The notes: generated by a model not told the origin, from the letters alone. Positions 35,886 through 46,700 are shown, counted from the first letter of the stretch. The stretch: 64,000 nt of DNA from SAR86 cluster bacterium (GCA_023703535.1 CP097967.1:600543-664542), one strand, 5' to 3'. Numbers and translations: made by a program.

Positions 35886-35904
35886 GATTTTACTAACTCA
35901 ATTT

Positions 35905-37197
35905 TTATACGATACCTGATGAATTTGAATTTGTTGAAGGTCTTGCTGATTCCAAATTTTTTCTATAATTAGCAGATCTATAAGTTGCTATGGGATCAAT
36001 TGCACCACCAGCACGCATTCTGTACATTGCTAAAATTGGTGAAACATCTGTATTATAGGCTAGTTTTAACTCATTCGATGCCATTAGTGCATCATTTTCA
36101 TCTTGATAGCCCTGTAATTTTTCACGATTAACTAACAGTGCCTTTAAGTATGATCTTTGCACCTCAACTGAAGAATTAATTAAGCTTTCAATTGGGTCAG
36201 TAACATTGTGTGATTGATCTAACATGTAAGCGGGATTAAATCCTTTGACCTTACGGTATTCCGCATCAACAAGTTCGTTTAGTATCAAAAACTGTTGGTA
36301 TGTATTAATACTTCCGCTATCCAGATCATCATCACCATATTTACTGTCGTTAAAATGGAAGCCTGCTAACTTTTGGAATTGAATTAATCTTGCAACAATC
36401 ATTTCTATATTCACATTTGGAGCATGATGTCCTAAATCAACTAATGATTTTGCTTTTGGCCCTAATTCCATCGCACAAAGAACACTTGTTCCCCAATCTT
36501 GAATTACAGTAGAGTAAAAGGCTGGCTCAAACATCTTATGCTCCAGAAACATCTGCCAATTATCTGGTAAAGATTCATAAATCTGACTACAACTATCTAA
36601 GTATCTTTCTAGAGCATGAGTAAAATGTTGTTGTCCGGGTAGATTGCTCCCATCTCCAATCCAAACAGTTAAAGAATCTGAACCAAGCACTTTTCCCCAC
36701 TCTATACACTCAACATTATGCTTGATAGCTTGATTCCTTACCTCTTTTGAAACATTAGTTAAACTTCCAAATTTATAAGAATGTGTTTGTCCTTGTTGGT
36801 CTTGGAATGTGTTGCTATTTATAGAACCAAAAGAAAGTTCAAGATTATCTGCAAATTCCTTTAGCTCTTTTAAATCATCAACTTTATCCCATGGAAAATG
36901 AGGTGAAACCATTGGGCAACATCTAACTAATTTATTTATTGTGCTGCAATCTTCCAGCTTTTCAAATGTATTCCTAGGTTCTGCTATGCCTGGAAAACGA
37001 GCAAATCTTGTTCCTCCTGTACCAGTTCCCCAACTCGGAATAGCTATCATAAATGAGTCCAGTTTTTGAATTATTTCTTCAATCCTTATCCCTCTTTGTT
37101 GAAGTTGCTCTCCCAAAAATTCAAAATCTTTTTCCAAAGATTTAGAGTTTTTTAAGTTATGATCTTGTATCAGATTTTGATTAATTATTTCTTTCAT
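35905..37197 (-). CDS. rhaI: L-rhamnose isomerase, RhaI type
   Basis: This 430-residue TIM-barrel isomerase is of the Pseudomonas/Rhizobium RhaI type, not E. coli RhaA. Metal and substrate residues are visible: Glu219 in FLEHKMFEPAF, His257/His258 in LVDLGHHAPNVN, and Asp284 with the acidic run in FHFNDSKYGDDDLDSG. It converts L-rhamnose to L-rhamnulose. It lies between the fused aldolase/dehydrogenase gene (23 bp upstream) and the kinase gene (20 bp downstream), in pathway context. Confidence 0.9.
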   Translation of the reverse strand: MKEIINQNLIQDHNLKNSKSLEKDFEFLGEQLQQRGIRIEEIIQKLDSFMIAIPSWGTGTGGTRFARFPGIAEPRNTFEKLEDCSTINKLVRCCPMVSPHFPWDKVDDLKELKEFADNLELSFGSINSNTFQDQQGQTHSYKFGSLTNVSKEVRNQAIKHNVECIEWGKVLGSDSLTVWIGDGSNLPGQQHFTHALERYLDSCSQIYESLPDNWQMFLEHKMFEPAFYSTVIQDWGTSVLCAMELGPKAKSLVDLGHHAPNVNIEMIVARLIQFQKLAGFHFNDSKYGDDDLDSGSINTYQQFLILNELVDAEYRKVKGFNPAYMLDQSHNVTDPIESLINSSVEVQRSYLKALLVNREKLQGYQDENDALMASNELKLAYNTDVSPILAMYRMRAGGAIDPIATYRSANYRKNLESARPSTNSNSSGIV

Positions 37198-37219
37198 GTT
37201 TTATCTTTAAAAATCATTA

Positions 37220-39319
37220 TCATCTTGTAAATGATGGAGGGTGTCCTGCATCAACATTAATTATGTTTCCAGTCGATTTAGAAGATTCATCAGATGCGAA
37301 AAAATACAAAGCTTCAGCTACATCCTCGGGATATACATTTTTCTTTAAAAGACTGCGTTTTCTATAATGTTCTTCCAGTTCTTTACTATCTATTTTATAT
37401 GCAGCTGCTCTTTCCTTTCGCCATTTTCCATCCCATATGCTAGAACCTCTCAAAACTGCATCTGGATTAACTACATTACAACGAATATCAAATGGTGCTC
37501 CCTCCAATGCTACTGCTCGAGATAACTGTAGCTCAGCTGCCTTAGCAGTGCAGTAAGCGGATGCATTTGGGGAAGCAACTAGACCATTTTTACTAGCTAC
37601 AATAATAATTGAACCTCCAGTTTCTTGTGCTTTTAAAACTTTAAAACCTTCTCTGCATACGAGAAAATAGCCTTCGGCTAAAATAGAAAAGTTTTGATTC
37701 CACATTTCAACACTTGTTTCTTCAAGTGGAGCAGAACTTGCCATTCCTGCATTAGATACAAGAACATCTAAACCACCATACTCTAAGGAACAATATCTAA
37801 TTGCATTTTTTATAGAAGCCTCTTTAGTTACATTACAGACAATGCCTCTTACTTGATCTTCACCAAACTTACTCGCTAACTCATTTACTGTTTTTTCGAG
37901 TTGTTTTTTATTTATATCAGCCAAAACTACGCAAGCATCCTCTTGCATCAACCTTATTGCAGATGCTTTTCCAATAGCGCCTGCACCGCCAGTTATAAAG
38001 GCTACTTTTCCTGCTAGACTTTTAGGAGATGGCATTCTTTTTAATTTTGCTTCTTCTAATAACCAATACTCAATATCAAATGCCTCTTGTTCTGGAAGTC
38101 CAACGTATTGGTCAGCTCGATCTGCATCTCGCATGACATTAATTGCATTTACATAAAACTCACCAGCAATGCGAGCTGTACTTTTGTTCTTTGCAAAAGT
38201 AATCATTCCTACTCCAGGTATTAAATACACAACTGCATTCGGATCACGCATGGGCGGACTGTTTTTGCGCTTACATTTTTTATAGTACTTTGTGTAAAGT
38301 TTGCGATATGAGTTTACTTGGCCATCTAGCTGATCAATGGTAGATGTAATAGCTTTATCCAAACTTTTTAAATTTGGGTCAAAATTTATAACAAGAGGAC
38401 ACATTTTAGTCCGAAGAAAATGGTCAGGACATGAAGTTCCAAGATCTGCAAGTTTGTGTAGTTTTTTGGAATTCACAAATTCCAAGACACTCTTGTCATC
38501 TATAAAGTGCCCAACTTTATATTCATCTGTTTTAATTTTCCCTCTTAGGTGAGGCATTAATTTAGATGCAACCTCAATTCTCTCAGATTGACTTAGAGTT
38601 TTTTTATATTTGGCTCCACCAAATGCTTCTTTAGTCTTATTCTTTTCAAACCAATCAGCAGCACGCTGAATAGTAGATAATGTCAGCTCATAACATTCTT
38701 TTGATGTTTCACCCCATGTAAATAATCCATGCTGGCCTAATATAACTCCTTTTAATTTTGGATTGGACTTAGCAATTTTCTCCAGCTTCAATCCTAAATC
38801 AAAGCCAGGTCTTTGCCACTCAATCCAAGCTATATCTTCCCCAAAAATAATCTTTGTCATTTTTTTGCTGTTTTTCATACAAGCAACAGCTATTGCTGCG
38901 TCTGGATGTGTATGGTCAACATGCTTGTTAGGAATAAAAGCATGTAATGATGTATCAATACTTGCTGCCCTTGGATTTAAGTTAAATGTGCAATGAGGTA
39001 AATAATCAACCATTTCATCTTCATATTTCAAACCTCTATACAGTTCTTTTAATTTATTAAGCTTATCCATATACAAAGTTGAGAAGCCATCTAAATTCAT
39101 ACTCCCAAGATCTCCGCCAGAACCTTTTACCCACAAAACATTCTGATTTTTTCCAGTCAGAGTATCAGGCATTTCTATTTTTGCTGAGGTATTTCCTCCC
39201 CCAAAATTTGTGATTCGAAGATCTGATCCCAAAAGATTTGAACGGTAAAGCAGCAGCTCGGGTTCGCTCATTTTTGAAGCTAGTTTGTCATTCCATTTGT
39301 TTTGAAGCTTTTTTGTCAT
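37220..39319 (-). CDS. Bifunctional L-rhamnulose-1-phosphate aldolase / lactaldehyde dehydrogenase (RhaEW-type)
   Basis: This 699-residue fusion has an N-terminal class II aldolase domain (about 1-420) with the zinc-binding HVDHTHPDAAIAV and a third His in ILGQHGLFTWGE. The C-terminal short-chain dehydrogenase domain (about 430-699) has the Rossmann FITGGAGAIGKAS and catalytic Ser/Tyr/Lys in IIVASKNG and SAYCTAKAA. This architecture is the known RhaEW enzyme, which splits rhamnulose-1-phosphate into DHAP and L-lactaldehyde and oxidises the aldehyde to L-lactate. LldD in the same operon would take lactate to pyruvate. A GAGGGG ribosome site lies 3 nt before the ATG. Confidence 0.91.
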   Translation of the reverse strand: MTKKLQNKWNDKLASKMSEPELLLYRSNLLGSDLRITNFGGGNTSAKIEMPDTLTGKNQNVLWVKGSGGDLGSMNLDGFSTLYMDKLNKLKELYRGLKYEDEMVDYLPHCTFNLNPRAASIDTSLHAFIPNKHVDHTHPDAAIAVACMKNSKKMTKIIFGEDIAWIEWQRPGFDLGLKLEKIAKSNPKLKGVILGQHGLFTWGETSKECYELTLSTIQRAADWFEKNKTKEAFGGAKYKKTLSQSERIEVASKLMPHLRGKIKTDEYKVGHFIDDKSVLEFVNSKKLHKLADLGTSCPDHFLRTKMCPLVINFDPNLKSLDKAITSTIDQLDGQVNSYRKLYTKYYKKCKRKNSPPMRDPNAVVYLIPGVGMITFAKNKSTARIAGEFYVNAINVMRDADRADQYVGLPEQEAFDIEYWLLEEAKLKRMPSPKSLAGKVAFITGGAGAIGKASAIRLMQEDACVVLADINKKQLEKTVNELASKFGEDQVRGIVCNVTKEASIKNAIRYCSLEYGGLDVLVSNAGMASSAPLEETSVEMWNQNFSILAEGYFLVCREGFKVLKAQETGGSIIIVASKNGLVASPNASAYCTAKAAELQLSRAVALEGAPFDIRCNVVNPDAVLRGSSIWDGKWRKERAAAYKIDSKELEEHYRKRSLLKKNVYPEDVAEALYFFASDESSKSTGNIINVDAGHPPSFTR

Positions 39320-39477
39320 TTACCCCTCGTTGTAATTTATTTACTACTCAATTAGCTTTAAAATTTAAACCTAAATTTACGATTATCATTATTTCACATT
39401 TTGTCTGCTGCATAAAGTTACTGCTTTGGTAATAAACGTAAGAGCATATACTGGTAAAAAGGGTTATGCGGAGAATT
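39320..39477. other. Intergenic promoter region inside the rhamnose locus
   Basis: This 158-bp AT-rich gap separates rhaM (stop at 39478) from the fused aldolase gene (start at 39319). It is the largest non-coding gap between 29146 and 48630 and probably holds the promoter of the catabolic half-operon. I saw no convincing -35/-10 pair, terminator or operator in it. Confidence 0.4.
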
Positions 39478-39822
39478 TTATGTCAGTCTGAAGACTTCGT
39501 GGAGCTCATCTGATTTCGGACTGTAATCTGGGTTAGCTGGCATTATGTCACTCATATATTTCCACCATTTTTTGCAAATATCAGTATTAGCTAAATCATT
39601 CCACTTAACTTCACTTTCTATTTCAAGATAAGCAAAAAGTTTACTTGAGCTAGAATCTAAAAATATCGAATACTTTTTAACCCCATGTTCTTTTAACGCT
39701 TTTTCAAGTTCAGGCCAAATATTATCATGCCTCAATTTATATTCATTTTGTTTATCTGGAGCTACAGACATTACAAAAGACTTACGTATCACTTCTTTAG
39801 CTAATTCTGTTTTATTTTCCAT
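39478..39822 (-). CDS. rhaM: L-rhamnose mutarotase
   Basis: This 114-residue protein has the RhaM pattern: [20 protein letters not shown] (the mutarotase core with Tyr and His), [28 protein letters not shown] and a C-terminal [12 protein letters not shown]. It interconverts alpha and beta L-rhamnopyranose so that RhaI receives the right anomer. It follows the isomerase-like gene by 15 bp on the same strand. Confidence 0.88.
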   Translation of the reverse strand: MENKTELAKEVIRKSFVMSVAPDKQNEYKLRHDNIWPELEKALKEHGVKKYSIFLDSSSSKLFAYLEIESEVKWNDLANTDICKKWWKYMSDIMPANPDYSPKSDELHEVFRLT

Positions 39823-39837
39823 CTGAGGATATTTAAA

Positions 39838-41244
39838 TTATTTTAGCCAGTGGGATTCAATTCCTAATATTTTAGAAAGCTTTTCTAGTTTATCGCCTAT
39901 GTGGCCAACTCCAATAGCACAGTGATGTGAAGGACCACCTATAGACCATTCATTCATAAAATCTCTTGCTCCCATTGGAAATTTGTATCTGCTATTGGTG
40001 TTACCTATTGCAAGAACAGGACCCTCTACTGATTCTCCTTCAACAAATTGAAGGGAAATTTTTCCATTTCGATGCTGAACAACTGAAAGAATAGTTATCG
40101 GTCCATGCTTTACCGTCATTTGAATAGATAAACCATTTCCAGGTTTGCCATGATATACAGGTAGTGGGACAAGGGAAACTTTTCCCTCTGCAATTGCAAA
40201 ATGCGCAGGACCATCATGTCCAAGATATACAACATCATCAACATAATCTGATAAATAAAATTCAGAAAAAGATCCTCCAGCGCCGAATAGATCCATTATT
40301 TTCATTGCTTGAACATTTTTAATTTCACACTCACCGGCACTAGGTACATTTCTTCCTGTAAGAAGAGTATTTCCAGCAATAAGTGAAGTTACAATATCTT
40401 CATATTCGCCAGAGCCCTCATAGTAGTAAGCTAGAGAACCAAGTTTATGCTCATTTATTAACTTATCTAAAGCTACTGAAGTCTTTGCAGCTCTCTCTAT
40501 TTCTGAATGATCACACTCCTCTGATACATTAAATTTGTTTCCAAATTCATTTATCTTATCTTCCAATTCTTGCTTTGTTACAGATTTACGAAATTCAAAC
40601 AGTTCACACATCTCAAGCATTTCAAAATGATTCCCAAATACAGCAGATTGTTGGGTAAGGTCGCTGTAAACATCAAGCATTCCGCCGTAATAGTTACCTA
40701 AAACTCCTACACGATTGGTTCTCATAGCCAAAGCAACCCTTGCAGCATCAACCCAATCATTTATCTCTTGCCAAACATAATCTTCTTGCAGGTACCCAGA
40801 AACTATTTGATACTCTACTCCAGCTCTATTAAATACTGATGCCAGTTCTGGTAATGAACATGATTGACAATGCTCTAACCACTTACCTGTCATTACACCT
40901 CTGTCACCAAGAGCATTGAAAGATTTGTAATCTAATTGTGCGACGGGCTGTAAATTAAGTATCACGATTGGAACTTTTGCCTTTTGAACAACAGGCAAAA
41001 CGGTAGATGATAAAGCATAGGTTGAAACGAAAAGAAAAATAATTTCTACGTCAGCTTGTTTAAACTCTTTAGCTGCAAATTGTGCCTTTTCAGTATTATC
41101 TACCATGCCTAAATCAACGATATCTGCACCCATACCATTTAACTTTTTGCTTATTTCGCCATGATATCCCTCTAGATTATTCAATAATCCATCGAATTGA
41201 TCCCAATATGTATCAAGGCCTATAGAGAAAAGTCCAATTTTCAT
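39838..41244 (-). CDS. L-arabinose/L-fucose isomerase-like protein
   Basis: This 468-residue protein begins with IGLFSIGLDTYWDQFDGL and an early arabinose/fucose-isomerase fold. Putative Mn-binding residues follow the AraA order: Glu in YYYEGSGEYED, Glu in PSAGECEIKN, His in LGHDGPAHFA and His in GGPSHHCAIGVGH. The family contains many members of unknown substrate in polysaccharide-degrading marine bacteria. A RhaI-type rhamnose isomerase is already present in this locus, so this one may act on another sugar of the same glycan or on a rhamnose epimer. It sits between rhaT and rhaM on the same strand. Confidence 0.72.
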   Translation of the reverse strand: MKIGLFSIGLDTYWDQFDGLLNNLEGYHGEISKKLNGMGADIVDLGMVDNTEKAQFAAKEFKQADVEIIFLFVSTYALSSTVLPVVQKAKVPIVILNLQPVAQLDYKSFNALGDRGVMTGKWLEHCQSCSLPELASVFNRAGVEYQIVSGYLQEDYVWQEINDWVDAARVALAMRTNRVGVLGNYYGGMLDVYSDLTQQSAVFGNHFEMLEMCELFEFRKSVTKQELEDKINEFGNKFNVSEECDHSEIERAAKTSVALDKLINEHKLGSLAYYYEGSGEYEDIVTSLIAGNTLLTGRNVPSAGECEIKNVQAMKIMDLFGAGGSFSEFYLSDYVDDVVYLGHDGPAHFAIAEGKVSLVPLPVYHGKPGNGLSIQMTVKHGPITILSVVQHRNGKISLQFVEGESVEGPVLAIGNTNSRYKFPMGARDFMNEWSIGGPSHHCAIGVGHIGDKLEKLSKILGIESHWLK

Positions 41245-41276
41245 ATATCAATAAAATACAGTCTTCTTTTCAAATT

Positions 41277-42389
41277 TCAGTTTACCAAAGCATTTGTCGA
41301 AAGTGTATTTCCCCAACCAATTACAATCATGCTCAAAATTAATACAGACAAACCTGCTATATTCCAGGTTTGAGTTTCTCTACTTACACCTTTCCATTCA
41401 CGAAGGGCTAAGCCCCAAAAAGTGCTGAAGATAATTATACTTGCCATATGTAGACTCCAACTAGAAAACTCATATTCTCCCATTAATGTTGTTCCTGCAC
41501 CGTAAAAGAAGAATTGTAAATACCATGTAGTTCCAGCTATCGCACAAAAAATGACATTTACAAAAATCGTAGACGAAGTAAGTGTTAATACACTTCCATC
41601 CTCAGATTTTGATACGCCAAAAAATTCTTTCCAAGTATTGTTTCTATAAGATAATATTGCGCACCAAATTAAATTTGTTACAAACCCACCTGCAAGCACC
41701 ACAATCAAAACAGGTAAATTTTGCCATAATGAAGGTCCACCAAATTCAACTGTTAAATCTGCAATTGGTTTTCCTGCTACAAATGCATAAGCCATAAATG
41801 AACTCATTATCCCTGAAAATAAAGCAATCAATGTACCTTTAATGAAACCAAATTCACTACTATCGACAATTTCTTTATTCTCTGAGAGCTCTTTTTCTTT
41901 TCTAATGCCCGATTTTCCACTCAATGCAATGCCACTTAAGCAAATAAACACACCAAGTAACAGAACTTGGCCAGATGTTGTTTTAACTATATTAAATAAT
42001 TCTCCACTAAATAATGGTGGAACAAGCGTTCCAAGGACAGCACTTATACCTAATACTAAACAGTAACCTAATCCAATACCTAAATAACGTAAAGTTAAAC
42101 CAAAGGTAAGTCCGCCAACACCCCATAACATTCCAAAAAGAAATGTCCAAAATATAGAACTTAAATCAGCTTGTGCTAATACTTCTAAGGTTTGCGGAAC
42201 AATAATTAATGCAAGTGCCCAAGGCGCAGCAATCCAACTAAAAAAACCACCTATGATCCAAAAAGTTTCCCAAGACCAACCTACAACCTTTTTAAATGGT
42301 ATATAAAAACTTGCTGCAGCCAAACCCCCAACAGCATGGAGGAGGACCCCCAAAAATGGAGATGACTCTGCTGGTGTTAAAGCATCCAT
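41277..42389 (-). CDS. rhaT: L-rhamnose-proton symporter family permease RhaT
   Basis: This 370-residue protein has ten predicted TM helices. AASFYIPFKKVVGWSWETFW, FLFGMLWGVGGLTFGLTLRYLG and TWYLQFFFYGAG align with E. coli RhaT (ACFYAPFKKVKKWSWETMW, MWYLQFFFYAWG). It should bring L-rhamnose into the cytoplasm after GH106 release in the periplasm. It is the first gene after a 97-bp gap that contains a strong inverted repeat, so it may start its own transcript. Confidence 0.9.
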   Translation of the reverse strand: MDALTPAESSPFLGVLLHAVGGLAAASFYIPFKKVVGWSWETFWIIGGFFSWIAAPWALALIIVPQTLEVLAQADLSSIFWTFLFGMLWGVGGLTFGLTLRYLGIGLGYCLVLGISAVLGTLVPPLFSGELFNIVKTTSGQVLLLGVFICLSGIALSGKSGIRKEKELSENKEIVDSSEFGFIKGTLIALFSGIMSSFMAYAFVAGKPIADLTVEFGGPSLWQNLPVLIVVLAGGFVTNLIWCAILSYRNNTWKEFFGVSKSEDGSVLTLTSSTIFVNVIFCAIAGTTWYLQFFFYGAGTTLMGEYEFSSWSLHMASIIIFSTFWGLALREWKGVSRETQTWNIAGLSVLILSMIVIGWGNTLSTNALVN

Positions 42390-42460
42390 TGTTTCTTTTT
42401 AGAGTTAATTAATAATACGTCATCATTTTAATCTGCATGACAATCTATGAAAAGGTTTTA

Positions 42461-42483
42461 CTTAAACAAATTATTTGTCTAAG
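42461..42483. promoter_or_regulatory. 23-bp inverted repeat upstream of rhaT
   Basis: CTTAAACAAAT and ATTTGTCTAAG form 11-bp arms with one mismatch around a single T. It lies 72 bp upstream of the rhaT start and 3 bp beyond the stop of the preceding gene. It could be an operator for a rhamnose regulator or a weak terminator; no T run follows it on the minus strand, which favours a protein-binding site. Confidence 0.45.
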
Positions 42484-42486
42484 CAA

Positions 42487-43725
42487 TTAATTCTTTACTG
42501 AAATATACTCCCTGAGATCACTGAGTTCACTTTGACTAACAATCCAACGTTTTAATCTTATGCTGTCTTGATGATAATGACCTTTGATCATGGTCCCATA
42601 AGTAAGACTCACTACATAATTACCTTTTTCTTGATTCACAATAACTTCTGGCACCATGATGCCTTGCCATCCATCATCTGTTTCCATGTAACCAACTGGC
42701 TTCCAGTCTTGTCCATTTAAAGAAACAGCCCAAGTAATTTTTCTACTTCCCCAACCTTTTTCGGGAGCTTCAGGATGCACTGGATCTCCAAATCCTAAGT
42801 AAAGTTCTTCAATCTTAACAACATCTGGATTTGGAAAATTTTTTAATGCTGGTTTAGCCATACCTCTCTTTATGTTCCAATCATTTTTTACCATAAAATT
42901 TTCACTATTTTCTGCATAGAGTGTATGGAAATTGTCTTTTACATATGCATCAAACCATAGTTTGAATTTACCATCTTCAAATATTAAAGAAGGACGATGG
43001 TATGAACCAAACTCGTGCATATAATCTCCTTTTTTCATTGGAGATTGCCCCCATTGTGGATCGTAAATTAAAATTGGCTCCTCAGATTTAATCCAGTTTA
43101 TGCCATCTTGCGATGTTGCCCCCATCACAACACTTATATCACTATCAGTATCACCAGATTGACCGAATGGTATGCCATCTCTGTTATGGCCAGTTGCGCT
43201 GTAAGCCATATAGTAAAGGTCATTATGACGTATTACTGATGGATCTCCATTATGCCAATTATCATAGTTGTTTGGCCCTCCAGCTAAAACAGGGACCCAT
43301 TGATCTATAAACTTATCGGTTGTCCATTTTGCAGATCCATCTAAGTTATCACCACTGTATACTAACCATGGACCAGTTAAAGTTTTTGATTTTGCAGCAT
43401 AAATAGCATCACAGCCTGCATAACCCTCATTACACTGGTCTTTTACCCAGCCAAAAAACCAACCTTTAAATGGATACTCTACATCATCAGGTTCATGATT
43501 AATGTGCAAATTGTACATATTGATGAAGTTTGTGATTAATTTATCGCCAACCTGTTCCCACTCATCCGTCTTATCAACTGCGAAACCATACACAGTATTG
43601 TTGATTTTTTCTGTTGATAAATCCCCATATAATTCTGCAAATGTAAGATTTGACTTCTTACTTCCAGGGCTTTCACATGAAGATAGAAGTAATAAAAAAA
43701 TGAAAAATGAGAAGTATCTCATCAT
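42487..43725 (-). CDS. Putative beta-propeller glycosidase (GH43-like), lipoprotein
   Basis: This 412-residue protein has a lipoprotein signal (FFIFLLLLSSCES). The body looks like a five-bladed beta-propeller of the GH43/GH117/DUF377 kind: repeated blades such as AIYAAKSKTLTGPWLVY, WHNGDPSVIRHNDLYYMAYS and GSYHRPSLIFEDGKFKLWFD. Asp in GDPSV and the acidic residue in RPSLIFEDG are where catalytic residues sit in GH43. I cannot place the family with certainty. Its location between a rhamnosidase and rhamnose transporter suggests it trims another sugar from the same glycan. It overlaps the GH106 gene by 4 bp (ATGA). Confidence 0.6.
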   Translation of the reverse strand: MMRYFSFFIFLLLLSSCESPGSKKSNLTFAELYGDLSTEKINNTVYGFAVDKTDEWEQVGDKLITNFINMYNLHINHEPDDVEYPFKGWFFGWVKDQCNEGYAGCDAIYAAKSKTLTGPWLVYSGDNLDGSAKWTTDKFIDQWVPVLAGGPNNYDNWHNGDPSVIRHNDLYYMAYSATGHNRDGIPFGQSGDTDSDISVVMGATSQDGINWIKSEEPILIYDPQWGQSPMKKGDYMHEFGSYHRPSLIFEDGKFKLWFDAYVKDNFHTLYAENSENFMVKNDWNIKRGMAKPALKNFPNPDVVKIEELYLGFGDPVHPEAPEKGWGSRKITWAVSLNGQDWKPVGYMETDDGWQGIMVPEVIVNQEKGNYVVSLTYGTMIKGHYHQDSIRLKRWIVSQSELSDLREYISVKN

Positions 43726-46700
43726 TGATTACTTTGATCTACTTTAACGATCTTTACAGGCCCAATAAGTCCAGATGGCTGGAGTTTTGGCGGCTCTAGT
43801 TTAATATCACCAAAGTCAGATGCCGCCTTTAGGTATGTAGTAAAAGTGTAACGACCTGCCTTATATTCTTTACCTTCTAGAAGACCTGAAGACCATTTCA
43901 ATGTGCGGACATCTTTATCCTCAGCTAAAGTATCTCCAATTAAACGATTTTCCCAAGAATTGGCGACTTCGACTTTAAGAATATTAGCTTTAGATTTAAG
44001 AGCAGTTTTAGTAGGCAACCTCCATGGCGATGTCCAAACAGTACCTAAGTCTTCACCGTTAAGGGTAACTCTTGCCATTTCATATGTTGGGCCAAGCTCT
44101 ATAAAGTAGTTATCTTTTGGTTTTATTTCTGCTTGTACATCGAATGTTTTGGTATATGTTGCTTTGCCTGAGTAGTGTTTTACCCCAGGCTCTGTATGAT
44201 CCTTCCAATCAACCAAGCTCTCAAAAATAATATTTTCTGGGCCACCACGTTTAGGATCAAATGAAACAGACCACTCTCCATCAACAAGTTTTACATCATT
44301 AAAAGTTTGGAAATTTTTACCGTTAGATGGAAACCCTTTATCATCTTTTCCAAAAACAACAAAATAGCTTTCATGCGCTTCAAATTGCAATGGTATAGTT
44401 GTTTTATCCCCTCTATCAATAAAGTTTGGTAGACTTCTTCTTTCGCCTGTTTCAGAATGCCATAATTCTGGTGTCATGCCAGATACACGAAAATCTGCAT
44501 CAACACTTATTATGCTGTCGGAAGTATTTGCGACAAAATAAATATCTCGGTCATTTGTTTTTCGATGAGTAAATCTAATGGGTGCTCCTCCAACTGAAAA
44601 ATCTTCATCAAGTCCGATCTCTTTTAAAAGATTAGCTGTTTTAACATATGAAGGATAAAACTCCTCTTCATCATCTTTCTTGAGGTAAATATCTTGTCCC
44701 CAATAAACTGTACCTTTTCCTACTTTTCGCGCCGTTAAAGATACAGGTAGATCTAGACTGCCCCATAACTCTGTTGCAAGCTCTACCACCTTTGCATCAC
44801 TATCGGGATAATTAACAAGACTAGGTGATTTAATTGGTGGATTTCCAATTATGGTTGCACCTTCTTCAACAAAACCAATGATTGCCTCAAGAGTTTCAGG
44901 TGTCATAGTATCCAATTTAGGTAAAATCATTACTTTGTAGCTCGATGCATTCTTGAAAGCAATTTGACCATCTTTAATAGAGGCTCGGTTGATTAAAATA
45001 CGTGGTGATACAGCGTCAAATCCATAGCCACGTTTATCCTTCAATAGTCCGGTTCCCAATAATGCATCTGCGGGTGGCCAGAAGATATGTGGTACGCCCT
45101 CTGGTGTTAAATATAAGATATCTGAAACAGTAACTCCTTGCTGCAAAAGGTATGATGAACGACTAATGTAATCGTGATATGCAGGAAGCATGTCCCACCA
45201 ATTTTGGTGACGATGCCAATTTGATCCATGAGGTCCCATAGACATTCCAGGCAATGCCTCATTCCCTAAAGGCTGATGTTGGAATGTATGAAAAATAAAA
45301 TTAGTTACTCCAAATGCGAGTGCCCAGTCAGTTTGATTTTTCATTTGTCCGGGATATGCGTGAAAACGATTTGGTATTACAGAAGTGAAGGCTTCAACTG
45401 GCACCTCTGACTTGCCCATTGTATGAGCGATACTTGTTGCTTCAATACAGCTATAAAGACTATCAACCAAATCACTATTTCGGTAATCCCAAAATTCACA
45501 ACTTGGAATATCAGCAACTGAACCAAGATCAAGATTTCCTGCTGGATTCATATCGTAAGGTTGGTTTGAGTACGCCATATCATGCTCATGTGCCTTTGCT
45601 TTGATTACCTCAACATAATTTTCAATGACTAGCTCCTGTGCAGTTTTACGTAAATCCCATAAGAACCTCTCTGTTTTCTCTAAACTATCTACTACCATAC
45701 CTGCATAAGCTGGGTAAAAAGGTTTTGGATCATAACCTCGGCGATTAATGAATTCTTCTTGAAATGATTTCGACCAATTTTGAGAACTCATTTCCCAACT
45801 ATCTAAATGAATACGAGTCCAACTACTACTTAACTCTCTTGGCCCTATACGATCTAATAGCTTTTGTTGAAAGTTGTTCCAATGTTTCTCATAGGATTCA
45901 GGATTAAATTTATCAGTTTCAAAACCATGTCCTGGTGTAGGAGCAGGTCTTGTAGTTTGGCCTGTGGTGCGTGAAACAAAACGCATAATTGTCCAATTTC
46001 CTTCTGGCACTTCCCATTCTAATGTTCCATCCGCTAACATCAGATTAGATAAATCAATAATCATATCTTGATTAATAACACTTTCTTCTTTGAGTTCCTT
46101 GTATGTTGCATCTGAACGTACATATCGAGGAATATGTTTCCAAATTGAATAAGGCTGTGTCTCTTTTAATGTTTTCAGATCAAGTTTATCAATGACTACA
46201 TCATCTGATGGTGTGGGAAAAGCAAGAACAGAAACATCTTCATACCAATCTTCACGAACCTTTATCCATTGTTCACTCATACCTGCAAAATAATTTGGTT
46301 TAGGAGGCTTCGGTACAGCAAGTTTACTTTTAAAACTTTTTGGACCAGAAATTTCTGTTACACCAGCAACTAAATGTTGCATTGAATCTTCAGGTTTCAC
46401 CCATGGACCTCCACTTCCAGCCCAACCAGGACCTGTACCTAAAATAAGTTCTATTCCTAGACGTTTTGTTGTTTTCACAGCATGAACAAAATTATCTTGC
46501 CATTCTTCACTCATGAAATTTACAGGACCTCTTGGCACACCAATATTTACCTCAAGAAATACAACTTTTCCTATGCCCGCGCGAGCCATAGCCTCAAGAT
46601 CAGCAGTCATTTCATCACGATTTTGGTTTCCGTCCATAAAATACCAATACACGCCAGGTCTTGTGCTGTTAGGAGGAATAAGAAAATTTTTAGAAAGAGC

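Noticed and set aside
37220-39319. Aldolase/dehydrogenase fusion as an assembly error
   Set aside because: The frame is continuous, both halves are complete and the RhaEW-type fusion is a known architecture.
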